Shown: positions 18,095 to 26,297, counted from the stretch's first letter. The stretch is DNA of 64,000 nt from Actinopolymorpha alba DSM 45243 (GCF_000373925.1 NZ_KB892707.1:186001-250000); one strand, 5' to 3'. Program-made: numbers and translations. The notes: a model not told the origin generated them from the sequence alone.

Positions 18095-19177
18095 CTAGGC
18101 CGAACGCCGGACCCGCACCGCCTGGGCCAGCTCGCGTAGGACACCGGCCGTCACGTCCCAGCCCATGCACGCGTCGGTGATGCTCTGCCCGTACACGAGG
18201 CTGTCGGCCTCGCCTTCGACCAGGTTCTGGCGACCGGGCTCGAGGAAGCTCTCCAGCATCACACCGACAATCCCGCGTTGACCGGCGGCGACCTGCGCCG
18301 CCACCTCCTGCGCGACGACCGGCTGGCGGAGGTGGTCCTTGCCGCTGTTGCCGTGGCTCGCGTCGATGACGAGGCGCTCGCGCAGTCCTGCCTTCTCCAG
18401 GCGCAGCAGGGCATCGGCCACGCTGGTCGCGTCGTAGTTGGGACCGGTCTGTCCACCACGGAGGATCACGTGGCAGTCGGGGTTGCCCCGGGTGGCGAGG
18501 ATCGCCGCCACGCCGTCCTCGGTGATGCCCGTGAAGACATGGCTCACGCTGGCGGCGCCGATCGCGTCCACCGCTCCCTGGACGTCACCGCTGGTGGAGT
18601 TCTTGAAACCGACCGGCATCGACAGCCCGCTGGCGAGGTGGCGGTGTACCTGACTCTCGGACGTACGCGCGCCGATGGCGCCCCAGCTCACCGTGTCGGC
18701 GATGTACTGCGGAATGATCGGGTCGAGGAACTCACAGCCGGCCGGCAGGCCAGCGGCGAGCACGTCGAGCAACACCTGCCGCGCGACCCGCAACCCCTTG
18801 TTGACGTTGTAGCTGCCGTCCAGGTCGGGGTCGTTGATGAGCCCCTTCCAGCCGAGCGTCGTACGCGGCTTCTCGAAGTAGACCCGCATCACGAGGCAGA
18901 GGTCGTCGGTGAGTTCGGGAGCCAGCGCCGCGAGGCGGCCGGCGTACTCCAATGCGGCCCCGCGGTCATGCACCGAACATGGGCCGACCACGACGAGCAG
19001 GCGGTCGTCGTCCCCGGCCAGGATCCCGGTCACCTCCTCGCGACCACGGATCACGACCGCGGCGGCGTCCTCTCCCAGCGGCAGCTCATCCTGCAGCAGG
19101 GCGGGGGAGAGGAGCGGCCGGGTATGGCTGATGCGGAGGTCGCGGGTCTGGGCGGCGGGCTCGGGCGTAGATGACAC
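18095..19177 (-). CDS. aroG: 3-deoxy-7-phosphoheptulonate (DAHP) synthase, class I
   Basis: Condenses phosphoenolpyruvate with erythrose 4-phosphate, the first step of the shikimate pathway. 360 residues, with the class I signatures VVVGPCSVHD, MRVYFEKPRTTLGWKGLINDP, GARTSESQVHR, VGFKNSTSGD and DASHGNSGKDH. Class I (AroF/G/H type) is notable because many actinomycetes use a class II enzyme. GTG 19177 follows AAAGGA at about ten bases. A 21-codon leader rich in Trp/Tyr/Phe and an intrinsic terminator lie just upstream, so expression is probably attenuated by aromatic amino-acid supply. Symbol given for family; the feedback type cannot be told from sequence. Confidence 0.95.
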   Translation of the reverse strand: MSSTPEPAAQTRDLRISHTRPLLSPALLQDELPLGEDAAAVVIRGREEVTGILAGDDDRLLVVVGPCSVHDRGAALEYAGRLAALAPELTDDLCLVMRVYFEKPRTTLGWKGLINDPDLDGSYNVNKGLRVARQVLLDVLAAGLPAGCEFLDPIIPQYIADTVSWGAIGARTSESQVHRHLASGLSMPVGFKNSTSGDVQGAVDAIGAASVSHVFTGITEDGVAAILATRGNPDCHVILRGGQTGPNYDATSVADALLRLEKAGLRERLVIDASHGNSGKDHLRQPVVAQEVAAQVAAGQRGIVGVMLESFLEPGRQNLVEGEADSLVYGQSITDACMGWDVTAGVLRELAQAVRVRRSA

Positions 19178-19250
19178 GGTCCGGTGTCCTTTCGGTCGGG
19201 AGCCGTCCCACATCGCCTGGTCGGGGCCGGCTCGCCTCGTTTTGGGGCAT

Positions 19251-19283
19251 AAGAAAAGGCAGGGTCACGGAGACCTCTGCCTT
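19251..19283 (-). terminator. Intrinsic terminator/attenuator in the DAHP synthase leader
   Basis: On the minus strand an AAGGCAG-A-GGTC arm pairs with GACC-CTGCCTT around TCCGT and runs into TTCTTA. It lies 22 bases after the leader-peptide stop and 74 bases before the structural start, the right place for a Trp/aromatic attenuator. GCCGGC sequences in the leader and just before the hairpin could form an alternative pairing. Confidence 0.75.
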
Positions 19284-19304
19284 CGCCGGCTCTGGATGGT
19301 GGGA

Positions 19305-19370
19305 TCAGCGCATACGGTCGCTGCCGGACCCACCCAGGGCCGGCCTGCTAAACCAATAGCGCCACTGCAT
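19305..19370 (-). CDS. Aromatic leader peptide of DAHP synthase
   Basis: 21 codons beginning MQWRYWFSRP: two Trp, one Tyr and one Phe within the first seven residues, ending in TGA shortly before the terminator hairpin. Ribosome stalling at these codons when charged tRNA is scarce would favour the antiterminated form. An in-frame GTG six bases upstream (19376) could be the start, with AAGG before it. No other role is likely for so short a peptide. Confidence 0.75.
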   Translation of the reverse strand: MQWRYWFSRPALGGSGSDRMR

Positions 19371-19381
19371 GACCACGGACC

Positions 19382-20266
19382 TTACCCGTTGGCCGTTGCC
19401 GCCGGCAACGCGGCCTCTCGCCTGTTGGTCAGCTTGCCGTAGGGCCGGGTGGACACCGGAGCGCGTAGAGCCACGACGGCGGCGGCGACCAGGAGAATGG
19501 CGTACCCCGCGAGGAGCGGAGCGATCAGGATCGCCGGGACCGCGACGACGATCGCGGTGACTGCCAGCACCAGGCAGGTGCCGATGAATCCGCGCTGGCC
19601 AACCCGGCGGGCCTGGGCTGGGCCGATCCCCGCCACGAACAGAAGGACGGCCGCAGCCAGGAGCGGCAGGACCCCCTCGGCGACGAAGATCGCGAGGGCT
19701 GCGCAGCCGGTGGGCAGCATGGGTACGCCGGCGAGGCGGGTGACGTCGACCGCCAGCGCCGCTCGCTCGGTCACTTCCAGAGGTCGAGCGACCAGAATGA
19801 TCACCACGGCCAGCGCCAGTCCGCCGGCGACGGCCCCGACCAGAAGGAACGGCAGCGCGTACTCGCTTCCGTCGGGGCAGACCCCGTCCTGACCTTCCCC
19901 GTCGCAGCGCCAGCGCAGCCAGCGGAGCGCGTCGACCGCGCCCCGACCGGCGACGAATCCAACAAATCCAGCGATCAGGACGCCCGCGGCGAGTGAGCGG
20001 CGGTATGCCGCGCCGGCCAGGACGCCGAACAGAAGCCGTGGCCGGCCGCACACCGCGGCGCACAGGAGGGCGACCAGCCCGGCGACCCCGGCGGCGAGTG
20101 CGAGGTGCCTCGGTCCGTAACCCTCCCGCACACAGGTGGTCAACTTGCCGCTGGCGGTGCAGAGCCAGATGCCCCAGTCGAAGACCTCGGCGGCGACCAG
20201 CGTCGTGAGGCCGCCGAAGAGCACTGACGCGACGGCGGTGACGACGGCTGGCTTCGCGCGGCCCAT
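19382..20266 (-). CDS. Polytopic membrane protein, function unknown
   Basis: About 294 residues with some seven or eight hydrophobic segments (for example VVTAVASVLFGGLTTLVA, ALAAGVAGLVALLCAAVC, ALPFLLVGAVAGGLALAVVIILV, LLAAAVLLFVAGIGPA, CLVLAVTAIVVAVPAILIA, LLAGYAILLVAAAVVAL). Between them is a loop with several Cys (RCDGEGQDGVCPDGSEY). No catalytic motif is visible. ATG 20266 precedes the first helix directly; the longer open frame overlaps the acetyltransferase gene and reads as Arg-rich shadow. Just downstream of the GNAT gene on the same strand. Confidence 0.7.
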   Translation of the reverse strand: MGRAKPAVVTAVASVLFGGLTTLVAAEVFDWGIWLCTASGKLTTCVREGYGPRHLALAAGVAGLVALLCAAVCGRPRLLFGVLAGAAYRRSLAAGVLIAGFVGFVAGRGAVDALRWLRWRCDGEGQDGVCPDGSEYALPFLLVGAVAGGLALAVVIILVARPLEVTERAALAVDVTRLAGVPMLPTGCAALAIFVAEGVLPLLAAAVLLFVAGIGPAQARRVGQRGFIGTCLVLAVTAIVVAVPAILIAPLLAGYAILLVAAAVVALRAPVSTRPYGKLTNRREAALPAATANG

Positions 20267-20358
20267 GATCGCGAGTTTGGCAGATCGGGAACGCGTTCGC
20301 AGGCGGCCGACCAAGCGGGTCAGGCCGGCGCCGAAGTCAGGCTGGCGGAGGCGGGTGG

Positions 20359-20802
20359 TCAGACTTGTGGAGTGCTGGGGCGCCGGCTCGGGCGTTCGAG
20401 GTAGGTGGCGTCGGGCGCGCCGAACCCGAACCGCTGGTACAGCCCGTGTGCGTCGGCGGTGTGCAGGGTCCACCGGAAGTCCGCGCCCGGCCCGCACTCG
20501 ATCATGGTGCGTACGAGCTCCTTGCCGACTCCCTGCCCCCGAACATCGGTGAGCACGTACACGTCGGCGAGGTAGGCGAACGCGACTCCGTCTGAGATGG
20601 CCCTGGCGAAGCCGACCATCCGGCCGGTCGACCGCTCATAGGCGCCGACGACCCGCCACGCGGACGCGAACTGGCGTTCGAGGACATCGCGGGTACGCCA
20701 GCGCCCCCAGTACGCCTCGGTTGACAGGAACACCCACAGAGCGTCGACGTCCACCCGGTCCGGATCATCGTCAAGGTCAAAGCTGCCGTGCTGGAATGCC
20801 AT
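20359..20802 (-). CDS. GNAT-family N-acetyltransferase
   Basis: 147 residues covering a single GNAT domain. The acetyl-CoA pyrophosphate loop is VRGQGVGKELV (about 88–98), preceded by the beta4 strand AYLADVYVLTD and followed by HTADAHGLYQRFGF. The N-terminal FDLDDDPDRVDVDALWVFLSTEAYWG is typical of small actinobacterial acetyltransferases, some of which modify small molecules or aminoglycosides; the substrate cannot be told. Full length for the family. Confidence 0.9.
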   Translation of the reverse strand: MAFQHGSFDLDDDPDRVDVDALWVFLSTEAYWGRWRTRDVLERQFASAWRVVGAYERSTGRMVGFARAISDGVAFAYLADVYVLTDVRGQGVGKELVRTMIECGPGADFRWTLHTADAHGLYQRFGFGAPDATYLERPSRRPSTPQV

Positions 20803-20865
20803 GGCATCCGAACCTACCGGCCGGGCGCTCGCCCCGAATTCCTCACCCCTCGTGCCCGAGCTTTA

Positions 20866-20892
20866 ACTGAAAGGGGAATCCTTCCGTTCAGT
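20866..20892. promoter_or_regulatory. Inverted repeat between divergent genes
   Basis: ACTGAAAGG … CCTTCCGTTCAGT, arms of about nine bases around a five-base centre, 15 bases before the small gene at 20907 and 64 bases before the GNAT start. Its place suggests an operator or a promoter-proximal stem. Confidence 0.35.
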
Positions 20893-20906
20893 GCCCGCCA
20901 ATTCAG

Positions 20907-21260
20907 GTGAATGCGTCAAGGAAAAGGAAGAGGCGGGGTTACCCTCGTCGGGTGGATGCTATTCGCCGGAGGATCAAGGGTGATCGCCAAACGCCCGAGC
21001 GGGACTCTGCGCCGCCCTCGGATGTGGAGCGATATCTCGAGCATGCGATGGCGGCCGCGCGTGAGGACGGGCGCAAGGAACAAGCCGAGCAAACTGTCGC
21101 CTGGCTCCGGCATCCAAGCACCGTTGAACGTATCGCCGAGATCCTCTATGAGGCGCGCACCGGTCGGCGGTGGCTGTCGGCCGAAGAAATAGACCGGATC
21201 GCCTACATCGCGAATGCGCGTGCGGTCGTCGGATTTCTCATGTTCGAACGACCGCAATAA
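20907..21260 (+). CDS. Small basic protein, hypothetical
   Basis: 117 residues with a very basic N-terminus (NASRKRKRRGYPRRVDAIRRRIKGDRQ) and a helical rest (DVERYLEHAMAAAREDGRKEQAEQTVAWLRHP, then STVERIAEILYEARTGRRWLSAEEIDRIAYIANARAVVGFLMF). Composition is less GC-biased than its neighbours. It could be a nucleic-acid-associated protein, but no family is recognised. The GTG start has no strong ribosome site. Supported mainly by a protein-like translation and a free-standing position. Confidence 0.5.
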   Translation: MNASRKRKRRGYPRRVDAIRRRIKGDRQTPERDSAPPSDVERYLEHAMAAAREDGRKEQAEQTVAWLRHPSTVERIAEILYEARTGRRWLSAEEIDRIAYIANARAVVGFLMFERPQ

Positions 21261-21330
21261 GCGCGTTCATTTGTGGTTACCTGAGATTTCCCTGCTGTTT
21301 GTTTTCGGGGGGTCTGAATTCCGCGTCTCG

Positions 21331-22323
21331 TCAGACGCCGCGCAGGTGAGTGAGGATGGCGCCGATCTCGTCGTAGGTCACAGCGATCTGGTCTCGCCGC
21401 CCAAGACGAATCCGGTCCAGCCGCAGAGCGACCGCGTGCCGTGCCTGGTAGATCCGCTGGCGTACACCGTCGGCGACTGATCTCGGCCGGCCGTAGCCGT
21501 CCCAGAAGGCGTCGCGTTCGGTGCCGGCAGGACGCAGGAGCGCCCGCTGGATCGCCCAGTCCGCCAGCGGGTCACCCCACTCCGCGCGGTCCCAGTCGCA
21601 GACCCCCGTCAGCGTCAGCGCAGCGGTCTCCGGGTTGACCAGGAAGTTCGCCGTCCACCCGTCTCCGTGCAGCAGGCGCGGCTCGGTGATCTCGTCCAGG
21701 ATTCCCGCGAGCCGCTCAGCCTCGGTGGCCAGCTCCCACAGGTCCCGCTCGTCGTGGCCGGCGTCCCGCACGTCCTGCGCGGTGGTACGGAAGAACGCGA
21801 CGGTCGCCTCGCTCCACGTGGCGAACAACGGGCCCGCTACCGGTCCGAACGCCCGCCCTCGCACGTCGTGGATGCGGCGGGTCACGGCGCCGATCTGGTG
21901 GAAGAGACTGGACCACTGCGAACGCGGGTATCGTCCCACGCCCTCCGGCGCTGGTACGCCTGGCAGCAGCGTCTCGACCAGATAGTCGCGGTTGATCACC
22001 TCGTGGGTGAAGTCGGCGAAGACGATGCGCGGCAGGAGGTCGCGGATCGGGGCGAGGTAGGGCGCGGCGGCGTACTCGTTGCGCATCAACGCGGCCTCGA
22101 CTCGGAACTGGCGTTCCGGCGCTGGTGCGACCCTGAGCACGACCGGCGGTCCCGACCGCGGCTCGACCCGGTACACGTTGTTGTACGAACCCCAGGGCAG
22201 CTCGACGACCGACTCGATCGGAACCTCGTCGCCGAACGCGCGGCAGCACATCCGGGCGATCACGTCCGCGCATACGGGTTCCTGGAACGCGCCAACCGGG
22301 CGCTCGACGCACTCATAGCGCAC
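21331..22323 (-). CDS. APH-fold phosphotransferase (aminoglycoside/choline kinase-like)
   Basis: 330 residues. Kinase-like fold with SYNNVYRV in the nucleotide loop, the Brenner-type catalytic stretch RLLHGDGWTANFLV (catalytic Asp and Asn both present) and the metal-binding VCDWDRAEWGDPLAD. The substrate is unknown; such genes range from antibiotic kinases to choline/ethanolamine and homoserine kinases. Start GTG 22323 has an AGGGGGG run nine bases upstream; the longer frame begins inside repeat B2 and is rejected. Monocistronic in appearance. Confidence 0.88.
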   Translation of the reverse strand: MRYECVERPVGAFQEPVCADVIARMCCRAFGDEVPIESVVELPWGSYNNVYRVEPRSGPPVVLRVAPAPERQFRVEAALMRNEYAAAPYLAPIRDLLPRIVFADFTHEVINRDYLVETLLPGVPAPEGVGRYPRSQWSSLFHQIGAVTRRIHDVRGRAFGPVAGPLFATWSEATVAFFRTTAQDVRDAGHDERDLWELATEAERLAGILDEITEPRLLHGDGWTANFLVNPETAALTLTGVCDWDRAEWGDPLADWAIQRALLRPAGTERDAFWDGYGRPRSVADGVRQRIYQARHAVALRLDRIRLGRRDQIAVTYDEIGAILTHLRGV

Positions 22324-22353
22324 GCTGTGAAACCCCCCTGCCCCGCTGATCTC

Positions 22354-22418
22354 GGTGATCATGATCGTGATCATGAAGGCTGGTGGTACATATGGCCCCT
22401 TTTCGCTTCATGATCACG
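22354..22418 (+). repeat. Element B copy 2
   Basis: GTGATCATGATCGTGATCATGAAGG on the left and CGCTTCATGATCACG on the right, with GGCCCC in the centre, 30 bases from the phosphotransferase start. Close match in arms and centre to copy 1 (inverted orientation) and copy 4. Confidence 0.8.
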
Positions 22419-22471
22419 CGATGGTGGGTGCGTTCAAGCTCGGGTGCTGGGCCAAAGATGATCTTTCCATC

Positions 22472-22533
22472 TTTCATGAAGCCGAAAGGGCAGATAGCCC
22501 CTTCTGGCTTCACGCTCGCGAACATGATCACGG
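22472..22533 (+). repeat. Element B copy 3 (degenerate)
   Basis: TTCATGAAGCCGAAAGGG … AGCCCCTTCTGGCTTCA followed by a separate ATGATCACG 22 bases on. The inner arms and GGG/CCCC centre match the other copies, but the outer TGATCA arms are partly lost. Confidence 0.5.
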
Positions 22534-22545
22534 AACGCCGGCGAG

Positions 22546-22595
22546 CCTTGAGTAGGTGACCAGTTTCGCCGCGAAAGGTGGTCACCAACTCAAGG
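22546..22595. repeat. Long hairpin downstream of glnA1
   Basis: CCTTGAGT…GGTGACCA and TGGTCACC…ACTCAAGG arms separated by a short loop containing TTCG and CGAA. An extended stem of about 20 pairs with one bulge. It lies between the glnA1 terminator and the repeats. Confidence 0.55.
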
Positions 22596-22635
22596 TTCGG
22601 CTCGGCGGGGAAGTCCCGCGTACGCCGAGCAAAAG

Positions 22636-22681
22636 GGACCGCCGCCGATGCTCCCGAAGGGCAAAGCATCGACGGCGGTCC
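22636..22681 (-). terminator. Intrinsic terminator of glnA1
   Basis: On the minus strand GGACCGCCGTCGATGCT pairs with AGCATCGGCGGCGGTCC around a loop of about 12 bases and is followed by CTTTTGC. Begins 45 bases past the glnA1 stop. Confidence 0.75.
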
Positions 22682-22725
22682 TCGGACAGCCGGGTGGCCC
22701 GCCAGCCAGGCTGGCTTGTGGCGAC

Positions 22726-24150
22726 CTAGATGTCGAAGTACAGCTCGAACTCGTGCGGGTGCGGCCGCAGACGGACCGGGTCGATTTCGTTCGTCCGCTT
22801 CCAGTCGACCCACGTCTCGATCAGGTCAGGCGTGAACACGCCGCCCTGGAGGAGGTAGTCGTGGTCGGCCTCGAGCGAGTCGAGCACCTCCGGCAGGGAA
22901 GCCGGCACCTGCTGGACGGCAGCGTGCTCGTCCGGCGGGAGCTCGTAGAGGTCCTTGTCGATGGGCTCCGGCGGCTCGACCTTGTTGCGGATGCCGTCGA
23001 CGCCGGCCATCAGCATGGCCGCGAACGCGAGGTAGGGGTTGCACGACGGGTCGGGCACCCGGAACTCGATCCGCTTGGCCTTCGGGCTCGTCCCGGTCAC
23101 CGGGATGCGCACCGCGGCGGAGCGGTTCCGCTGGCTGTAGACCAGGTTGACCGGAGCCTCGAAGCCAGGGACCAGACGGTGGTAGGAGTTGACCGTCGGG
23201 TTCGTGAACGCCAGCAGGCTCGGCGCGTGCTTGAGCAGACCGCCGATGTACCACCGGCCGATGTCTGAAAGGCCGCCGTAGCCGAGCTCGTCGTAGAACA
23301 GCGGCTGGCCGTCCTTCCACAGGCTCTGGTGGCAGTGCATGCCGGACCCGTTGTCACCGAAGAGCGGCTTCGGCATGAAGGTCGCGGTCCGGCCGGCGTC
23401 CCAGGCGACGTTCTTGATGATGTACTTGAACAACATCAGCTTGTCGCCGGCGTGGAGCAGCGAGTCGAACTTGTAGTTGATCTCGGCCTGGCCCGCGGTG
23501 CCGACCTCGTGGTGCGAGCGCTCGACCTGGATGCCGACCTCGAGCAGCTGAGCCACCATGTGGTCGCGCAGGTCCGCGAAGTGGTCGTTCGGCGGCACGG
23601 GGAAGTAGCCACCCTTGTAGCGCGGCTTGTAGGCCTTGTTGCCGCCCTCCTGCTCGGCGCCGGTGTTCCAGGCGCCTTCAACGGAGTCGATGTAGTAATA
23701 GCCGGCGTTCTGCTTGGTCTCGAAGCGCACGTCGTCGAAGACGTAGAACTCCGCTTCCGGACCGAAGAACGCGGTGTCGGCGATGTTGCTGCTCTTGAGG
23801 TAGGCCTCGGCCTTGGCGGCGATGTTGCGCGGGTCGCGGCTGTAGGCCTCGTCGGTGAACGGGTCGACGATCGAGAAGTTCAGGGCGAGCGTCTTACGCT
23901 CGCGGAACGGGTCGACGAACGCGGTCGCGGGGTCCGGGATCAGCTTCATGTCGGATTCGTGAATCGCCTGGAATCCGCGAATCGACGAACCGTCGAACAT
24001 GAGGCCCTCAGCAAATGCTTCCTCGTCGAACGACGAGGCTGGCACGTTGAAGTGCTGCATGACGCCAGGCAGATCGCAGAAACGGACGTCGATGAACTCG
24101 ACGCCCTGATCGCGTACGAATGCCAACAGCTCGTCGGCGCTTCGGAACAT
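22726..24150 (-). CDS. glnA1: Glutamine synthetase type I (GSI-beta)
   Basis: Main ammonia-assimilating enzyme: glutamate plus ammonia and ATP gives glutamine. 474 residues, canonical length. Visible features are the beta-grasp domain ([17 protein letters not shown]), the metal ligands [11 protein letters not shown] and [17 protein letters not shown], the ATP/glutamate sites [11 protein letters not shown] and NRSAAVRIP, and the adenylylation loop KDLYELPP whose Tyr is the substrate of GlnE (6.1–9.1 kb). ATG 24150 follows GGAGGAGGG. A four-part GlnR-type operator lies 43–81 bases upstream and a strong hairpin terminator 45 bases downstream, so it is a single-gene unit controlled by nitrogen at transcription and activity level. 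Confidence 0.98.
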   Translation of the reverse strand: MFRSADELLAFVRDQGVEFIDVRFCDLPGVMQHFNVPASSFDEEAFAEGLMFDGSSIRGFQAIHESDMKLIPDPATAFVDPFRERKTLALNFSIVDPFTDEAYSRDPRNIAAKAEAYLKSSNIADTAFFGPEAEFYVFDDVRFETKQNAGYYYIDSVEGAWNTGAEQEGGNKAYKPRYKGGYFPVPPNDHFADLRDHMVAQLLEVGIQVERSHHEVGTAGQAEINYKFDSLLHAGDKLMLFKYIIKNVAWDAGRTATFMPKPLFGDNGSGMHCHQSLWKDGQPLFYDELGYGGLSDIGRWYIGGLLKHAPSLLAFTNPTVNSYHRLVPGFEAPVNLVYSQRNRSAAVRIPVTGTSPKAKRIEFRVPDPSCNPYLAFAAMLMAGVDGIRNKVEPPEPIDKDLYELPPDEHAAVQQVPASLPEVLDSLEADHDYLLQGGVFTPDLIETWVDWKRTNEIDPVRLRPHPHEFELYFDI

Positions 24151-24193
24151 TCGCCCTCCTCCTAGTCTTGCCACGCGACGCTAGGAGCAGGCC

Positions 24194-24231
24194 GTTTCCC
24201 TGCCGTGTCACATATGTTGCGCCCGTGTTAC
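24194..24231 (-). promoter_or_regulatory. GlnR-type operator of glnA1
   Basis: Reading towards glnA1: GTAAC, GCAAC, GACAC and GAAAC, each separated by exactly six bases. This is the a–b–a–b layout described for actinobacterial GlnR boxes; only the third block deviates (GACAC for gTnAC). It ends 43 bases from the start codon, where it could overlap the promoter. No glnR gene is in this window. Confidence 0.75.
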
Positions 24232-24299
24232 GGACCAGTCTGACGCACGGCCACCAACAGCCCGGGCCGCGGGGCCCCGCGTGTCGAGGAGGTAGGGGT

Positions 24300-24401
24300 G
24301 GGGGTGGGCCCTGGCGGGCGAAGCCCGCGTGGGGCGGGGTCCACACAGGTTGGGGGTGGGCCCGGACGGGCGAAGCCCGTGAGGGGCCGGATCCACACGG
24401 C
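24300..24401. repeat. 52-base tandem duplication between glnA1 and the RDD gene
   Basis: Two adjacent units (24300–24351 and 24352–24401), each starting GGGGGTGGGCCC, carrying a CGGGCGAAGCCCG hairpin and ending in TCCACAC. A more diverged GC-rich remnant precedes them. They fill the space between divergent promoters. Confidence 0.7.
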
Positions 24402-24404
24402 AGC

Positions 24405-24410
24405 TAGCCT
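24405..24410 (+). promoter_or_regulatory. Putative leaderless -10 of the RDD gene
   Basis: TAGCCT seven bases before ATG 24418, with no Shine-Dalgarno between them. Confidence 0.45.
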
Positions 24411-24417
24411 CGACGGC

Positions 24418-24897
24418 ATGTCCGCGCAGCCCCACTTGGGGGATACCCCGAAAAGCCCCGTGGGTGGCGAATCCGGTGACGCACTGGGGTACGCCGGTCA
24501 GCGGCTCGGCCTGCCAGCGACCGGGCGTGGTGCCCTGGCCGGTTGGGGCGCCCGGATCGCGGCCCTTCTCATCGACTGGCTGGTCGCCAACCTCGCGGCG
24601 TTCGCTCTGGTGCGGGATGCGGCGATCTGGCAGGCGCCGGTCACCGCCGTCGACTTCCTCCCGCTTGCGGTGTTCGGGCTCGAAACCTGGCTGATGACGG
24701 CGTTCGTCGGCGCCAGCATCGGACAGCGGGTACGCCACCTGGTCGTCGCCCGCCTGGACGGTCAGCCGGTGGGGTTGGTTCGGGGGTTCGTCCGAGCGGC
24801 GTTGGTGCTGCTGGTCGTACCCGTCCTCATCGTCGACGCCGACGGCCGCGGGTTGCACGACCGGCTGGCCGGGACCGTACTCGTCCGCGGCCGCTGA
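24418..24897 (+). CDS. RDD-family membrane protein
   Basis: 159 residues. The signature RDD-type first helix is GWGARIAALLIDWLVANLAAF (about 42–62), then two further hydrophobic segments (VDFLPLAVFGLETWLMTAFVG and ALVLLVVPVLIVD), with the conserved ASIGQRVRHLVVARLDG between and GLHDRLAGTVLV at the end. RDD proteins are small integral membrane proteins of mostly unknown transport or stress function. In other actinomycetes a homologue sits next to glnA, as here. The start at 24418 is favoured over in-frame upstream codons, which would read through the tandem repeat. Confidence 0.9.
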   Translation: MSAQPHLGDTPKSPVGGESGDALGYAGQRLGLPATGRGALAGWGARIAALLIDWLVANLAAFALVRDAAIWQAPVTAVDFLPLAVFGLETWLMTAFVGASIGQRVRHLVVARLDGQPVGLVRGFVRAALVLLVVPVLIVDADGRGLHDRLAGTVLVRGR

Positions 24898-24913
24898 CCA
24901 CCACGCCCGCGGC

Positions 24914-25003
24914 GAATGATCACGTTTGCGTGATCATTCGCCACCACACGCGGTAAATTCACCATGCTTGGTCGGGAATGACCACGCAAACGTGATCATT
25001 CCC
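24914..25003. repeat. Element A copy 2 (complete)
   Basis: Left palindrome with arms AATGATCACG and CGTGATCATT around TTTG, centre with CACGCGG, AAATTCACCATGC and GGTCGGG, right palindrome with ATGACCACG and CGTGATCATT arms. Between convergent genes; the last codon of the methyltransferase gene and its TGA stop lie inside it. Confidence 0.85.
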
Positions 25004-26120
25004 GCAGGGCGGCCAGCCGCCAGAGGGTGATCACCTCCGCTGCGCGGGCCGCGCCCAGCGGGTCGTTGACGGGCCGGATTCGGCGGTGCGCAGGCCGGGT
25101 GTCGAGCGTTCCCACCACTGTCAGCCCGGCATGCTGCACAGTGGCGAGGAATTTGGCGCGACTTCGTAGACGAAGGTGTTCGGCCAGATCGGAGAGCACC
25201 AGCCACCCCTCCCCGCCGGGCTCGAGATGCTCGGCCAGCCCATGGAGGAACCCTCGCAGCATCCGGCCCTCCGGGTCGTACACCGCCTGGTCGAGCGGTG
25301 TACTTGGCGTTGCCGGGATCCAAGGCGGGTTACACACCACCAGGGATGCTCGACCGGAAGGGAACAAATCCGCCCTGACTACCTCCGCCCGATCGGCGTA
25401 CCCCAACCGGGCGAGATTGTCCGTGGCACAGGAAAGCGCCGCCGGGTTCATGTCCGTGGCGATGATGCGGGCGACTCCGCGCCTCGCGAGTACGCCAGCG
25501 AGCACGCCGGTGCCGGTCCCGATGTCAAAAGCCAGCGCGCGTCCCGGCAAGGGCGCCCGGGCGACCAGGTCGACGTACTCGCCTCGGACAGGAGAGAAGA
25601 CGCCATGGTGCGGGTGGATGCGCCCACCAAGCGCGGGGACGCGGATACCTGTGCGTCGCCATTCGTACGCGCCAATCACGCCCAGCAGTTCGCGCAACGG
25701 GAGCACCGCGGGCCCCTTCGGCGGGCCGTACACCTCCGCACACGCCTGCCGGACCTCGGGTGCTCTGCGCAACGGGACGCTGTGATCGCCGTCGAGCGGG
25801 ACGAGGAGCAGATTCAGCAGTCGGGCGCGGCGCCGGCGTTCCCGCCGATATGCGTGGAAGAGTTCGGCTGCCGAGACGTCGCTCGGCGGCGTCCGGTTGG
25901 TGCGGTCGATCCGGCGGGCGAGGGCGTTCTGGAGTTGGCGGGCGTTGTGAAAGTCACCTCGCCACAGCAGGGCTTTGCCCCGTCGCACGAGAGCGTACGC
26001 GGTGGTGGCGCGCAACTGGTCATCAACGACGGTGACCCGCGATGGTGGCCGAGTCTGGTGTACGGAGATCCAACGGGCGGACCGGTTCGTGCCGGCCTCG
26101 ACCCACGACATGTCGGGCAC
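24996..26120 (-). CDS. Class I SAM-dependent methyltransferase (HemK/RsmC-like)
   Basis: 374 residues. The C-terminal two thirds is a Rossmann methyltransferase: motif I AFDIGTGTGVLAGVLARRG (about 194–212), acidic ATDMNPAAL, and the substrate motif CNPPWIP typical of N-methyltransferases acting on Gln/Asn side chains or nucleobase amines. The N-terminal 120 residues are basic and helical, probably substrate recruitment. GTG 26120 is preceded by GGGAG and directly abuts the stop of a short upstream frame (TGAGTG). The C-terminal codons enter repeat A2, which provides the stop. The substrate cannot be told. Confidence 0.85.
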   Translation of the reverse strand: MPDMSWVEAGTNRSARWISVHQTRPPSRVTVVDDQLRATTAYALVRRGKALLWRGDFHNARQLQNALARRIDRTNRTPPSDVSAAELFHAYRRERRRRARLLNLLLVPLDGDHSVPLRRAPEVRQACAEVYGPPKGPAVLPLRELLGVIGAYEWRRTGIRVPALGGRIHPHHGVFSPVRGEYVDLVARAPLPGRALAFDIGTGTGVLAGVLARRGVARIIATDMNPAALSCATDNLARLGYADRAEVVRADLFPSGRASLVVCNPPWIPATPSTPLDQAVYDPEGRMLRGFLHGLAEHLEPGGEGWLVLSDLAEHLRLRSRAKFLATVQHAGLTVVGTLDTRPAHRRIRPVNDPLGAARAAEVITLWRLAALRE

Positions 26121-26297
26121 TCAAGCTCCCATGATCGAACGCCAAAGTGGACGCGTGATCACTTCGAAGCGAGGCGTTGGTGCCGCCTTGACGAGCGCGA
26201 GCCATTCGACCAACGCGCGGTCGCCGAAGTACGGCGCCAGGCGCGAACGGGTGAGAGGCTGCGCGACCTCTTAGGCCGCAGTGCGTCGAGCACGCAT
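26121..26297 (-). pseudogene. Possible remnant of a small gene upstream of the methyltransferase
   Basis: From ATG 26297 the frame reads eight residues, a TAA, then about 49 residues of protein-like sequence (ending APTPRFEVITRPLWRSIMGA) whose TGA touches the methyltransferase GTG. The second part has no start codon, so this looks like a small gene broken by a nonsense codon or a truncated gene end. No family recognised. Confidence 0.3.

Noticed and set aside
23329-24165. 278-codon plus-strand frame over glnA1
   Set aside because: Antisense shadow of a gene with all catalytic motifs on the other strand.
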